Shown piece after piece: positions 7,973 to 14,553 of a DNA stretch of 15,624 nt (the stretch's first letter is position 1; every line of letters starts with the position of its first letter). The stretch covers positions 1-15,624 of the forward strand of contig JAJYGO010000372.1 of NCBI GenBank assembly GCA_021785115.1. Direction: 5' to 3'. This DNA comes from Chloroflexota bacterium (lineage in GTDB: Bacteria > Chloroflexota > Limnocylindria > Limnocylindrales > CSP1-4). The notes under the pieces were generated by a model. That model did no database searches and was not told the origin of the DNA. It saw only the letters and a list, made by a program, of their open reading frames with translations. The position numbers and the translations under genes were made by a program.

Positions 7973-8646
7973 AGGTCTACGTGATGATCGGCGCCCCCGG
8001 CGCCGGCAAGGGGACCCAGGCGGACATCCTTGCGGAGCGGCTCGGGCTGGTGCACGTCGCCTCGGGCGACCTCTTCCGCGACGCGGTCCGCAACGACACG
8101 GCGCTCGGCCGCGAGGCCCGGCGCTACATGGAACGCGGCGCACTGGTGCCCGATCCGGTCGTGATCGGGATGATCGAGGAGCGCCTCTCCCGGCCGGACG
8201 CGGCCGCCGGGATCATCCTGGACGGCTTCCCGCGCACCCGGCCGCAGGCCGAGGCCCTCGACGCCGCCCTCGAGCGGCGCGGCTCGCGCGTGGACGCGGC
8301 CCTCTACGTGGGCGTGCCCGAGGACGAGCTGGTGAAGCGACTCTCCGGGCGCTGGCTCTGCCGCGCGTCGGGTCACGTCTACAACGAGGCGACCCATCCG
8401 CCCCTCGTGGCCGGCGTCTGTGACGCCGACGGCTCCGAGCTCTACCAGCGAGACGACGACCGCCCGGAGACGGTGCGGGCGCGCCTCGAGCAGCAGCTGC
8501 CGCCCATGTACGAGGTGATCGACCACTACACCACCCGGGGCTCGCTCGTCGCGGTGGACGGGGCACAGCCCGTCGAGACCGTGACCGAGGCGCTGCTCCG
8601 CGCCATCGCCCACCCGGCGCGACCGGGACGGAGCGAGGCTGCATGA
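7969..8646 (+). CDS. adk: Adenylate kinase, long form with altered LID site
   Basis: The 225-residue protein is a long-form adenylate kinase, which converts ATP + AMP to 2 ADP in the cytoplasm. The P-loop GAPGAGKGT is at residues 8-16, followed by ASGDLFRD, the DGFPRT AMP-site motif and the LID domain with LYQRDDDRPETV. In the LID the four metal-ligand positions are C131, S134, C151 and D154, with normal spacing (x2, x16, x2). Gram-positive zinc forms usually have four Cys or Cys-Cys-Cys-Asp, so the second position is replaced by Ser. The GTG start at 7969 is chosen because it overlaps the secY stop and gives MKVYVMIGAPG; the frame is open much further upstream only inside secY. Confidence 0.97.
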   Translation: MKVYVMIGAPGAGKGTQADILAERLGLVHVASGDLFRDAVRNDTALGREARRYMERGALVPDPVVIGMIEERLSRPDAAAGIILDGFPRTRPQAEALDAALERRGSRVDAALYVGVPEDELVKRLSGRWLCRASGHVYNEATHPPLVAGVCDADGSELYQRDDDRPETVRARLEQQLPPMYEVIDHYTTRGSLVAVDGAQPVETVTEALLRAIAHPARPGRSEAA

Positions 8647-9455
8647 TCCTCCCGGAGCGTCGCGTGACGCTCAAGTCCCGGCACCAGGTGGAGCAGATGC
8701 GCCGGGCCGGTCGGCTGGTGGCCGATGTGCTCGACCGCGTCGGCGATGCCATCCAGCCCGGGATCACCACGCTCGAGCTGGACCGGATCGCGGAGGAGCT
8801 GATCCGGCGCAGCGGCGGGATCCCCTCGTTCATCGGTGTTCCCGGGGCAGGGGGGCCGTACCGGCACTCCATCTGCGTGTCCATCGACGACGAGGTAGTG
8901 CACGGCATCCCGGGCCGGCGCCGGATCGAGGCCGGCCAGGTCGTGTCGATCGACGCCGGTGCGATCATCGAGGGCTGGCACGGTGACGCCGCGCGGACCT
9001 TCCTCGTGGGGGACGCCCCCGACGAGGTGCGTCTCCTGGTGGCCGAGACCCGACGCAGCCTCTTCGCAGGGATCGAGGCCGCCCGGCCGGGCAACACGAT
9101 CGGGGACATCTCGGCCGCGGTGGAGGCCGTGGCCCTGGAGCATGGCTACGGCGTGCTGCGCGAGTACGGCGGTCACGGGATCGGCTCCGAGATGCACGAG
9201 GAGCCATTCGTGCCCAACTACCGCGGCAACGGGCGGGGCCGCAGGCTCGAGCCGGGCATGTGCCTGGCCATCGAGCCGATGTTCACGCTGGGTGGGCCGG
9301 ATGTCCGCGTGCGGGCCGACGGCTGGACCGTGGCCACCGCCGACGGAAGCCTGGCGGCGCACTGGGAGCACACCATCGCGATCCTGCCGGAGGGGCCCGA
9401 GGTCCTGACGGTGAACGGTCGCGAGGAGCGTTTGTCGTTGGAGGCTGGCGTCTGA
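8643..9455 (+). CDS. map: Type I methionine aminopeptidase
   Basis: This 270-residue enzyme removes the initiator methionine from new proteins. It has the pita-bread fold signature and all five metal ligands: D104 (SIDAGA), D115 (WHGDAAR), H178 (GGHGIG), E211 (AIEPMF) and E242 (HWEHTIAI). The N-terminal region VTLKSRHQVEQMRRAGRLVADVL and the segment YRHSICVSIDDEVVHGIP are typical of the short bacterial type I enzyme. There is no N-terminal zinc-finger extension. The ATG overlaps the adk stop (ATGA at 8643-8646). The final codons contain two TTG leucines, uncommon in this GC-rich cluster, which coincide with the likely -35 box of the next transcription unit. Confidence 0.98.
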   Translation: MILPERRVTLKSRHQVEQMRRAGRLVADVLDRVGDAIQPGITTLELDRIAEELIRRSGGIPSFIGVPGAGGPYRHSICVSIDDEVVHGIPGRRRIEAGQVVSIDAGAIIEGWHGDAARTFLVGDAPDEVRLLVAETRRSLFAGIEAARPGNTIGDISAAVEAVALEHGYGVLREYGGHGIGSEMHEEPFVPNYRGNGRGRRLEPGMCLAIEPMFTLGGPDVRVRADGWTVATADGSLAAHWEHTIAILPEGPEVLTVNGREERLSLEAGV

Positions 9456-9461
9456 TACACT
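9432..9461 (+). promoter_or_regulatory. Likely sigma-70-type promoter of the infA-rpsI unit
   Basis: A candidate -35 box TTGTCG (9432-9437) is followed after 18 bp by TACACT (9456-9461), preceded by TG at 9453-9454 to make an extended -10 (TGaTACACT). The TGA stop of map supplies the TG. Each hexamer matches the consensus at 4 of 6 positions. The region is locally less GC-rich than its surroundings, and the gap before infA (78 bp) is the longest within the cluster. Transcription would start near 9467-9469. This is a pattern match by eye. Confidence 0.6.
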
Positions 9462-9471
9462 CAGCGTTCGT

Positions 9472-9496
9472 GTGCCGCGTCCGCGTGACGCGGTGC
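9472..9496 (+). promoter_or_regulatory. Leader hairpin upstream of infA
   Basis: A 7-bp perfect stem, CCGCGTC (9475-9481) with GACGCGG (9487-9493), closes a 5-nt loop. It can extend outward by three more pairs including two G-U wobbles (9472-9474 with 9494-9496). It would lie within a few nucleotides of the predicted transcript 5' end and about 38 nt before the infA start. Such 5' stem-loops can stabilise mRNA or act in regulation; no known leader family is recognised. Confidence 0.45.
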
Positions 9497-9533
9497 GCGC
9501 CGATGAGACTCACGAGGGGTACGACGGTCGCCT

Positions 9534-9752
9534 GTGGCTAAGAAGGACGCCATCGAGGTGGAGGGAACGGTCATCGAGCCGTTGCCCAACACGATGTTCG
9601 CTGTCGAGCTCGAGAACGGGCATCGCGTCCTTGCCCACATCAGCGGCAAGCTGCGGATGAACTTCATCCGCATCCTCCCGGGCGACCGGGTCCGCGTGGA
9701 GCTGTCGCCGTACGACCTCTCGCGCGGGCGCATCACGTATCGATTGAAGTAG
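9534..9752 (+). CDS. infA: Translation initiation factor IF-1
   Basis: The 72-residue product is a textbook IF-1: a single S1-type OB fold with [47 protein letters not shown] and [17 protein letters not shown] in consecutive blocks. IF-1 binds the 30S A site and assists IF-2 and IF-3 during initiation. The start is GTG at 9534; GAGGGG at 9514-9519 is 14 nt upstream, so the Shine-Dalgarno spacing is long. An ATG at 9503 is out of frame. The gene begins the alpha-type half of the cluster, directly after the candidate promoter and leader hairpin. rpmJ follows after 16 bp. Confidence 0.98.
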   Translation: MAKKDAIEVEGTVIEPLPNTMFAVELENGHRVLAHISGKLRMNFIRILPGDRVRVELSPYDLSRGRITYRLK

Positions 9753-9768
9753 GCAGGTAAGGGAAACC

Positions 9769-9882
9769 GTGAAGGTCCGAGCGTCCGTCAAGACGCGCTG
9801 CGAGCGCTGCAAGGTCATCCGCCGGCACGGCACGGTGATGGTCCTCTGCAGCAACCCCAAGCACAAGCAGCGCCAGGGTTAG
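9769..9882 (+). CDS. rpmJ: 50S ribosomal protein L36, zinc form
   Basis: This tiny gene encodes 37 residues, the usual L36 length: [20 protein letters not shown] followed by [17 protein letters not shown]. The zinc ligands C11, C14, C27 and H32 are all present, so it is the zinc-containing (C+) type. L36 binds 23S rRNA near the factor-binding side of the 50S subunit. The start is GTG at 9769, with AAGGGAAA just upstream as a weak Shine-Dalgarno. The position between infA and rpsM is the classical one in many bacteria. rpsM begins 7 bp after the stop. Confidence 0.97.
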   Translation: MKVRASVKTRCERCKVIRRHGTVMVLCSNPKHKQRQG

Positions 9883-9889
9883 GAGCAGC

Positions 9890-10261
9890 ATGGCACGCAT
9901 CTCCGGCGTCGACCTTCCGCGCGAGAAGCGCGTCGAGGTGGCCCTCACCTACATCTACGGCATCGGGCTGCCCACCAGCCAGACCATCCTGACCCAGGCG
10001 AACGTCAATCCCGACACGAGGGTGCGGGATCTGACCGAGGAGCAGGTGAACCGGCTCCGCGACATCATCGACCGCCGCTACAAGGTGGAGGGCGATCTCC
10101 GTCGCGAGGTCGCGCTCAACATCAAGCGTCTCCAGGAGATCGGGTCGTACCGGGGTCTGCGGCACCGCCGCAACCTCCCCGTGCGCGGCCAGCGGACCAA
10201 GACCAATGCGCGCCAGCGCCGCGGCCCCAAGAAGACCGTCGGCGTCCGCCGCAAGAAGTAG
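9890..10261 (+). CDS. rpsM: 30S ribosomal protein S13
   Basis: The 123-residue product is S13: [26 protein letters not shown] at the start, in which the YIYGIG segment leads into the helix-hairpin-helix region. This is followed by [44 protein letters not shown] and a basic end. S13 in the 30S head contacts P-site tRNA with its C-terminal tail and makes bridges with the 50S subunit. The ATG has GGAG at 9882-9885 in front, overlapping the rpmJ stop. The length and motifs are normal. Confidence 0.98.
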   Translation: MARISGVDLPREKRVEVALTYIYGIGLPTSQTILTQANVNPDTRVRDLTEEQVNRLRDIIDRRYKVEGDLRREVALNIKRLQEIGSYRGLRHRRNLPVRGQRTKTNARQRRGPKKTVGVRRKK

Positions 10262-10282
10262 CAGGAGCAGGCAGACCCACGC

Positions 10283-10678
10283 ATGGCGGATCGCAAGCGC
10301 GCCACGAAGACCCGACGGCGCGAACGTAAGAACGTGCCGATGGGGCACGCCCACATCCAGGCATCCTTCAACAACACCATCGTCACGATCACCGACCCGT
10401 CGGGCGCGACGGTGGCGTGGGGGAGTGCAGGCCTGGCGGGGTTCAAGGGCTCCCGCAAGAGCACCCCGTACGCCGCCGCGCTGAGCGCCGACGGCGCAGC
10501 GCGGCGCGCCATGGAGCACGGCATGCGCCAGGTCGAGGTCTTCGTCAAGGGCCCCGGCGCGGGCCGCGAGCAGGCGATCCGCTCGCTCCAGGCCGCCGGT
10601 CTGGAGGTCACCGCGATCACCGACGTGACCCCCATCCCGCACAACGGCTGCCGCCCGCCCAAGCGGCGCCGCGTCTGA
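10283..10678 (+). CDS. rpsK: 30S ribosomal protein S11
   Basis: This 131-residue protein is S11. It has a basic N-terminus, then [62 protein letters not shown] and the C-terminal [18 protein letters not shown], in order. S11 lies on the 30S platform near the E-site and the Shine-Dalgarno helix. The ATG at 10283 is 21 bp after rpsM, with AGGAG at 10263-10267. rpsD follows after 16 bp. It is normal in length and unremarkable. Confidence 0.98.
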   Translation: MADRKRATKTRRRERKNVPMGHAHIQASFNNTIVTITDPSGATVAWGSAGLAGFKGSRKSTPYAAALSADGAARRAMEHGMRQVEVFVKGPGAGREQAIRSLQAAGLEVTAITDVTPIPHNGCRPPKRRRV

Positions 10679-10694
10679 GCAGGAGCGCGATCCG

Positions 10695-11321
10695 ATGGCC
10701 CGTTACCACGATTCCGTCTGCCGGCTCTGCCGCCGCGAGGGCGCGAAGCTCTTCCTGAAGGGCACGCGCTGCTACACCAAGAAGTGCGCCGTGGAGCGCC
10801 GGCCGAGCCCTCCCGGCCAGCACGGCATCCGGCGCCGCAAGATGTCGGACTACGGCACGCACCTGCGGGAGAAGCAGAAGTTCCGCCGGGTCTACTCCGT
10901 GATGGAGCGCCAGTTCAAGGACTACTTCGTCGTGGCGCGCTCCCGCCCCGGCGTCACCGGCGAGAACCTGCTGCGGCTCCTGGAGCTGCGGCTCGACAAC
11001 GTCGTCTACCGGATGGGCTTCGCCAACAGCCGGCCGATGGCCCGCCAGCTCGTCAATCACGGGCACTTCGCCGTCAACGGCGTCCCGACGGACATCTCCT
11101 CGTACCAGCTTCGCCCCGGCGACCGGGTCGAGGTGCGCGAGGGGAGCCGCTCGCTGGACCCCTTCAAGAACGCGCGCGCCCAGATGGGCGCCGCGGTCCG
11201 GCCGGAATGGGTGACCGTGGATCCCGAGCGGCTGAGCGGCACCGTGTCCGCCCTGCCGCGCCGCGACCAGATGCCGCTCGAGCTCAACGAGCAGCTCGTG
11301 GTCGAGTACTACTCGAGGTAG
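10695..11321 (+). CDS. rpsD: 30S ribosomal protein S4, zinc-type N-terminus
   Basis: The 208-residue product is S4 at normal length. The N-terminal part has four cysteines in zinc-site spacing (C9, C12, C26, C31) followed by RPSPPGQHG. The S4 RNA-binding domain has NVVYRMGFANSRPMARQLVNHGHFAVNG. S4 binds the five-way junction of 16S rRNA, starts 30S assembly and in many bacteria represses its own operon; I see no clear operator here. In E. coli the four cysteines are not all retained, so this is the C+ form. rpoA begins 10 bp after the stop, the usual order rpsD-rpoA-rplQ. Confidence 0.98.
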   Translation: MARYHDSVCRLCRREGAKLFLKGTRCYTKKCAVERRPSPPGQHGIRRRKMSDYGTHLREKQKFRRVYSVMERQFKDYFVVARSRPGVTGENLLRLLELRLDNVVYRMGFANSRPMARQLVNHGHFAVNGVPTDISSYQLRPGDRVEVREGSRSLDPFKNARAQMGAAVRPEWVTVDPERLSGTVSALPRRDQMPLELNEQLVVEYYSR

Positions 11322-11331
11322 GTCGCCGTCC

Positions 11332-12375
11332 ATGATGCAACTGGAGACCCCCCAGATCGAGTCGATCGAGCAGCTGGGGTCGTCGTACGCCAAGTTCGAG
11401 GCCGGCCCGCTGCCGGCCGGCTACGGCGTGACCCTCGGCAACGCGCTGCGCCGCGTGCTCCTCTCCTCGCTGGAGGGCGCCGCGGTCACGGCGATCCAGA
11501 TCCGCGACGTCTACCACGAGTTCAGCACGATCCCCGGCGTCAAGGAGGACGTCACCCAGATCGTCCTCAACGTCAAGAAGCTTCGGCTCAAGTCGTACGC
11601 GACCGACCACCCCGTCCAGCTCAAGCTGGTCAAGGCCGGGGCCGGCGACGTCACCGCGGCGGACATCGCGCCGTCCGCGGAGGTGGAGATCATCAACCCG
11701 GAGCTCCACCTCATGACGCTCGACTCCGGCGACGTCACGGTCGAGGTGGACCTCACGGTCGAGAGCGGGATCGGGTACCTCGGCGCGGAACGGACCGAGC
11801 CGCTGCCGATCGGCGTGATCCCGGTGGACGCGATCTTCTCGCCCGTGCGCAAGGTCAACTACACGGTGGATCCCGTCCGCGTGGGACAGGTCACCAACTA
11901 CGACAAGCTCACCATCGAGATCGAGACGGACGGATCGATCTCCCCGGAAGAGGCGCTCTCCCACGCCGCCGACGTCCTGGTGCGCCACTTCAGCCTCTTC
12001 ACCTCCACCGGCAAGCAGGTCGGAGCCGGCGCTGCCGCCGGAGCCCCCGGCCCGCTGCTCCCGGCCAACATGCTGGAGATGCCGATCGAGGAGCTCGACC
12101 TGCCGATGCGGGCCTACAACTCGCTGAAGCGGAACAACATCGTCAAGGTGGGGCAGCTGCTGCAGCTCTCCGACGACGATCTCCTGCGCATGCGCAACTT
12201 CGGCAAGAAGTCGCTCGACGAGATGAAGGAGCGGCTCCGCATGCGCGGCTTCACCCTCCCCGGGGACGGTGAGGCGGGCGGCGCGGACGATGAGCTCCCC
12301 GAGGACGACGAGTCCCTCGACGAGCTCGAGACCGACGACGGCGAGGAACTAGCGCCGTCCGAGACGGAGGCCTGA
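11332..12375 (+). CDS. rpoA: RNA polymerase alpha subunit with acidic C-terminal tail
   Basis: The 347-residue protein is the alpha subunit of RNA polymerase. The N-terminal dimerisation domain (to about 230) contains YGVTLGNALRRVLLSSLEGAAVTAI. The alpha-CTD (about 248-311) has IEELDLPMRAYNSLKRNNI and LLRMRNFGKKSLDEMKERL, including the arginine and asparagine that contact UP-element DNA in the family. The usual length is about 310-330. Here about 36 extra residues follow the CTD and are very acidic (for example ELPEDDESLDELETDDGEE). Two ATG codons are adjacent (11332 and 11335); either could be the start. rplQ follows after 3 bp. Confidence 0.98.
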   Translation: MMQLETPQIESIEQLGSSYAKFEAGPLPAGYGVTLGNALRRVLLSSLEGAAVTAIQIRDVYHEFSTIPGVKEDVTQIVLNVKKLRLKSYATDHPVQLKLVKAGAGDVTAADIAPSAEVEIINPELHLMTLDSGDVTVEVDLTVESGIGYLGAERTEPLPIGVIPVDAIFSPVRKVNYTVDPVRVGQVTNYDKLTIEIETDGSISPEEALSHAADVLVRHFSLFTSTGKQVGAGAAAGAPGPLLPANMLEMPIEELDLPMRAYNSLKRNNIVKVGQLLQLSDDDLLRMRNFGKKSLDEMKERLRMRGFTLPGDGEAGGADDELPEDDESLDELETDDGEELAPSETEA

Positions 12376-12378
12376 TCC

Positions 12379-12732
12379 GTGGCACACCGCATCGACGGTC
12401 GGAAGCTCGGCCGCAAGCAGGGGCCGCGGCTCGCGCTGTATCGCAACCTCGTGGTGTCCGTGCTCCGCTACGAGCAGGTGCGGACCACCGAGGCGAAGGC
12501 GAAGGAGGTCCGCGGACAGGTCGACCGCGTGATCTCGCTGGCCCGCGAGGGTTCGCTCGACGCGCGGCGTCGCGTGATCGCGCAACTCCCCGACGAGCCG
12601 CTGGTCATCGACAAGCTTTTCAACGAGATCGCGCCGAAGTACGCCGACCGGACCTCGGGCTTCACGCGCATCGTCCGTCTCGGCCAGCGGGCCGGCGATG
12701 CGGCGCCCATCGTCCAGATCGAGCTCGTCTGA
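12379..12732 (+). CDS. rplQ: 50S ribosomal protein L17
   Basis: The 117-residue protein is L17: MAHRIDGRKLGRKQGPRLAL, then YRNLVVSVLRYEQVRTTEAKAKEVRG, RTSGFTRIVRLGQRAGDAAPIVQIEL. L17 lies near the peptide tunnel exit. The start is GTG at 12379, 3 bp after rpoA; the Shine-Dalgarno-like GGAGG lies in the last rpoA codons (12366-12370). The N-terminal half has YRNLVVSVLRYEQVRT where many bacteria have a segment like LRNLATSLIEHGRIET, a normal family variation. truA follows after 7 bp. Confidence 0.97.
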   Translation: MAHRIDGRKLGRKQGPRLALYRNLVVSVLRYEQVRTTEAKAKEVRGQVDRVISLAREGSLDARRRVIAQLPDEPLVIDKLFNEIAPKYADRTSGFTRIVRLGQRAGDAAPIVQIELV

Positions 12733-12739
12733 GGCGCCG

Positions 12740-13567
12740 ATGAGCCAGACCGGCCGCGAGGCCGGTCCAAGGCCCGCCCGAGAGGGCGGCCCCGTGCGCT
12801 ATCGGGCACGGGTCGAATACGACGGGACGGAGTTCGCCGGCTTCCAGGTCCAGCCTGGCCGTCGAACCGTCCAGGGGGAGCTGGAGGCAGCCCTCTCGCG
12901 GCTCGGTGACGGACGCCGGGTACGCGTGGTGGCGGCCGGCCGGACCGACGCCGGGGTCCACGCGGCGGGGCAGGTGATCACGTTCACCTATCCCGGCCGG
13001 CTCCCGGCAGGAGAGCTCGAGCGGGCGCTCGCGGCGATCCTCCCGGCCGACATCGGGGTCCGCGGCGTGCGTCGTGCGGCACCGGGCTTCCACCCTCGCT
13101 ATGCGGCGCGGTATCGGGAGTACCGCTACACCGTGTGGAACGGGCCGCGCAGCCCGCTTCGCGAGCGCTTCGCGCTCGGGGTGCGGGCCCCGCTGGACGT
13201 CGCGGCGATGTCCGAGGCGGCGTCGGCCCTGGTTGGCCGGCACGATTTCTCGGCCTTCGGCGCGGCGGATCGACAACCGATCCGGACCATCCACTGGATC
13301 CGGGTCCGCAGGACCGGGCACCGGGTGACCATCGACGTCGCCGCGGACGCGTTCCTGCGCCAGATGGTGCGAAGCATCGTGGCGGCGCTCCTCCGCGTGG
13401 GACGCGGAGAGATCGCCGGAAGCGAGATCGCCGGGGCCCTGGGGTCCGGCGGCCGAGCCTTCCACGGGGCGGTGGCGCCGCCACATGGGCTGTGCCTCCG
13501 GCGCGTCGTGTACGACGGGCCGGCTCGACGGACGGAGAAGGATGACGACGAAGACGTATACGCCTAG
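12740..13567 (+). CDS. truA: tRNA pseudouridine(38-40) synthase TruA
   Basis: The product (275 residues) is TruA, which makes pseudouridine at positions 38-40 in the tRNA anticodon arm. The conserved catalytic motif GRTDAGVHA holds the aspartate D70. Other family segments are [47 protein letters not shown] and [19 protein letters not shown]. The start is uncertain: ATG 12740 has GAGG 5 nt upstream and lies 7 bp after rplQ, while GTG 12794 has GAGGG 7 nt upstream and would give a protein with the catalytic Asp at residue 52, close to the shorter TruA proteins. The 3' end overlaps rplM by 26 bp. The placement between rplQ and rplM is common. Confidence 0.95.
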   Translation: MSQTGREAGPRPAREGGPVRYRARVEYDGTEFAGFQVQPGRRTVQGELEAALSRLGDGRRVRVVAAGRTDAGVHAAGQVITFTYPGRLPAGELERALAAILPADIGVRGVRRAAPGFHPRYAARYREYRYTVWNGPRSPLRERFALGVRAPLDVAAMSEAASALVGRHDFSAFGAADRQPIRTIHWIRVRRTGHRVTIDVAADAFLRQMVRSIVAALLRVGRGEIAGSEIAGALGSGGRAFHGAVAPPHGLCLRRVVYDGPARRTEKDDDEDVYA

Positions 13568-13973
13568 CGAGAAGGAGATCGAGCGCGGCTGGTTCGTGGT
13601 CGACGCGACCGACCAGACGCTCGGCCGCCTGGCGTCGCGCGTGGCGCGCGTCCTCGAGGGCAAGCACAAGCCGACCTTCGCCACGCATCTCGACAGCGGG
13701 GACCACGTGATCGTGGTCAACGCGTCGCGCGTCGCCGTGACCCGCGACAAGCTCGAGACGAAGGTGTACACCCGCCACAGTGGCTATCCCCACGGGCTCC
13801 GCCAGGAGACGCTCGGCGAGCTGCTCCAGCGGCGGCCCGAGGAAGTGATCCGGCGTGCCGTGAAGGGCATGCTGCCGCGCAATCGCCTGGGCGCGCAGCA
13901 GCTCCGCAAGCTCAAGGTGTACGCGGGCGCCGAGCACCCGCACCAGGCGCAGCGACCCGAGCCGCTCGCCTGA
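13542..13973 (+). CDS. rplM: 50S ribosomal protein L13
   Basis: The 143-residue product matches L13: [73 protein letters not shown] and [13 protein letters not shown]13 is an early 23S rRNA-binding assembly protein. The frame is open upstream to about 13485, but ATG 13542 is chosen because it gives the usual N-terminus and follows GGAGAAGG at 13534-13541. It lies inside the 3' end of truA, with a 26-bp overlap in another frame, so these genes are probably coupled. rpsI follows after 17 bp, the conserved L13-S9 pair. Confidence 0.97.
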   Translation: MTTKTYTPSEKEIERGWFVVDATDQTLGRLASRVARVLEGKHKPTFATHLDSGDHVIVVNASRVAVTRDKLETKVYTRHSGYPHGLRQETLGELLQRRPEEVIRRAVKGMLPRNRLGAQQLRKLKVYAGAEHPHQAQRPEPLA

Positions 13974-13990
13974 ACGGAGACCAGGACAGC

Positions 13991-14392
13991 ATGACCAGCA
14001 ACGCCGCCTTCTTCTACGGGACCGGTCGCCGGAAGACCAGCGTCGCCCGCGTCCGGCTCATCCCCGGCGAGGGTGAGGTCGTGGTGAACGGCCGGAGCCT
14101 CGACGAGCACTTCGGCAACGCGATCAACCAGTCCGAGATCCTGATGCCCTTCCGCGTCACTGGCACCGAGGGCCGGTACAACGCGATGGTCAAGGTGGAG
14201 GGCGGGGGATACCAGGGACAGGCCGGGGCCATCCGCCACGGCATCGCCCGCGCGCTGCTGCAGTCTGATCCCGAGGCGACCCGTCTCCCCCTGCGCCAGG
14301 CCGGCCTCCTCACGCGCGACCCGCGGATGAAGGAGCGCAAGAAGTACGGCCTGAAGCGCGCCCGGAAGGCGCCGCAGTACACGAAGCGCTGA
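13991..14392 (+). CDS. rpsI: 30S ribosomal protein S9
   Basis: The 133-residue protein is S9, normal in length: [20 protein letters not shown] at the start, [24 protein letters not shown] in the middle, and the C-terminal [28 protein letters not shown]. The final Lys-Arg reaches the P-site tRNA anticodon loop in the family. The ATG at 13991 has GGAGACCAGGA in front. It is the last gene of the cluster: a stem-loop follows within 10 bp and the next gene on the strand is unrelated in type. Confidence 0.98.
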   Translation: MTSNAAFFYGTGRRKTSVARVRLIPGEGEVVVNGRSLDEHFGNAINQSEILMPFRVTGTEGRYNAMVKVEGGGYQGQAGAIRHGIARALLQSDPEATRLPLRQAGLLTRDPRMKERKKYGLKRARKAPQYTKR

Positions 14393-14399
14393 CGGAGAG

Positions 14400-14426
14400 G
14401 GGCGGGTCCTCCCCGGGGATCCGCCC
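14400..14426 (+). terminator. Stem-loop after rpsI, likely operon terminator
   Basis: A 10-bp stem with one G-U pair (14400-14409 with 14417-14426) and a 7-nt loop begins 8 nt after the rpsI stop. The stem is GC-rich and strong. It is not followed by a run of T, so the terminator would be of the U-less type or require Rho. Position at the end of the last ribosomal-protein gene supports the call. Confidence 0.55.
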
Positions 14427-14457
14427 GCCCGGCTCGACGGCTGATCCGCGCCGTGAG

Positions 14458-14475
14458 CGTGCAGCCGGCCGCCCG
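14458..14475 (+). repeat. Direct repeat copy 1 (18 bp)
   Basis: The sequence CGTGCAGCCGGCCGCCCG occurs here and again exactly 60 bp downstream, without a mismatch. The flanking bases differ between the two copies, so the exact repeat is bounded at 18 bp. Copy 1 is the 5' arm of a possible 8-bp hairpin with 14486-14493. Confidence 0.85.
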
Positions 14476-14493
14476 ACCGGCAGACCGGCCGGC
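14464..14493 (+). repeat. Inverted repeat, 8-bp arms
   Basis: GCCGGCCG (14464-14471) is complementary to CGGCCGGC (14486-14493), leaving a 14-nt loop. It could be a second termination hairpin or part of an RNA switch with the downstream copy. GCCGGC is itself palindromic and frequent in high-GC DNA, so significance is unclear. Confidence 0.4.
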
Positions 14494-14517
14494 GCGACGG
14501 TTCCGGCGTGCTCCCGC

Positions 14518-14535
14518 CGTGCAGCCGGCCGCCCG
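14518..14535 (+). repeat. Direct repeat copy 2 (18 bp)
   Basis: This is the second exact copy of the 18-bp element, ending 18 bp before the ATG of the TPR gene. Its GCCGGCCG (14524-14531) can pair with the same CCGGCCGGC-type segment at 14486-14493 that copy 1 can pair with, so the two hairpins would exclude each other. Confidence 0.85.
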
Positions 14536-14553
14536 GTGTGCCACCCTGCACGC

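Larger units (their letters stand above)
14427..14553 (+). other. Intergenic region with direct repeat and nested inverted repeats
   Basis: This short non-coding stretch between the cluster and the TPR gene holds a perfect 18-bp direct repeat (14458-14475 and 14518-14535) and several GCCGGCC-type inverted repeats. I see no clear -35/-10 promoter and no Shine-Dalgarno before 14554. The GC content is very high, so some of the pairing may be by chance. Confidence 0.6.

Noticed and set aside
5822..8143. A 773-codon open frame on the minus strand opposite rpmD, rplO, secY and adk.
   Set aside because: It lies entirely opposite well-identified genes, has the Arg/Asp/His/Gly-rich composition expected from the antisense of GC-rich codons, and no recognisable domain. 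High GC makes stop codons rare in antisense frames.
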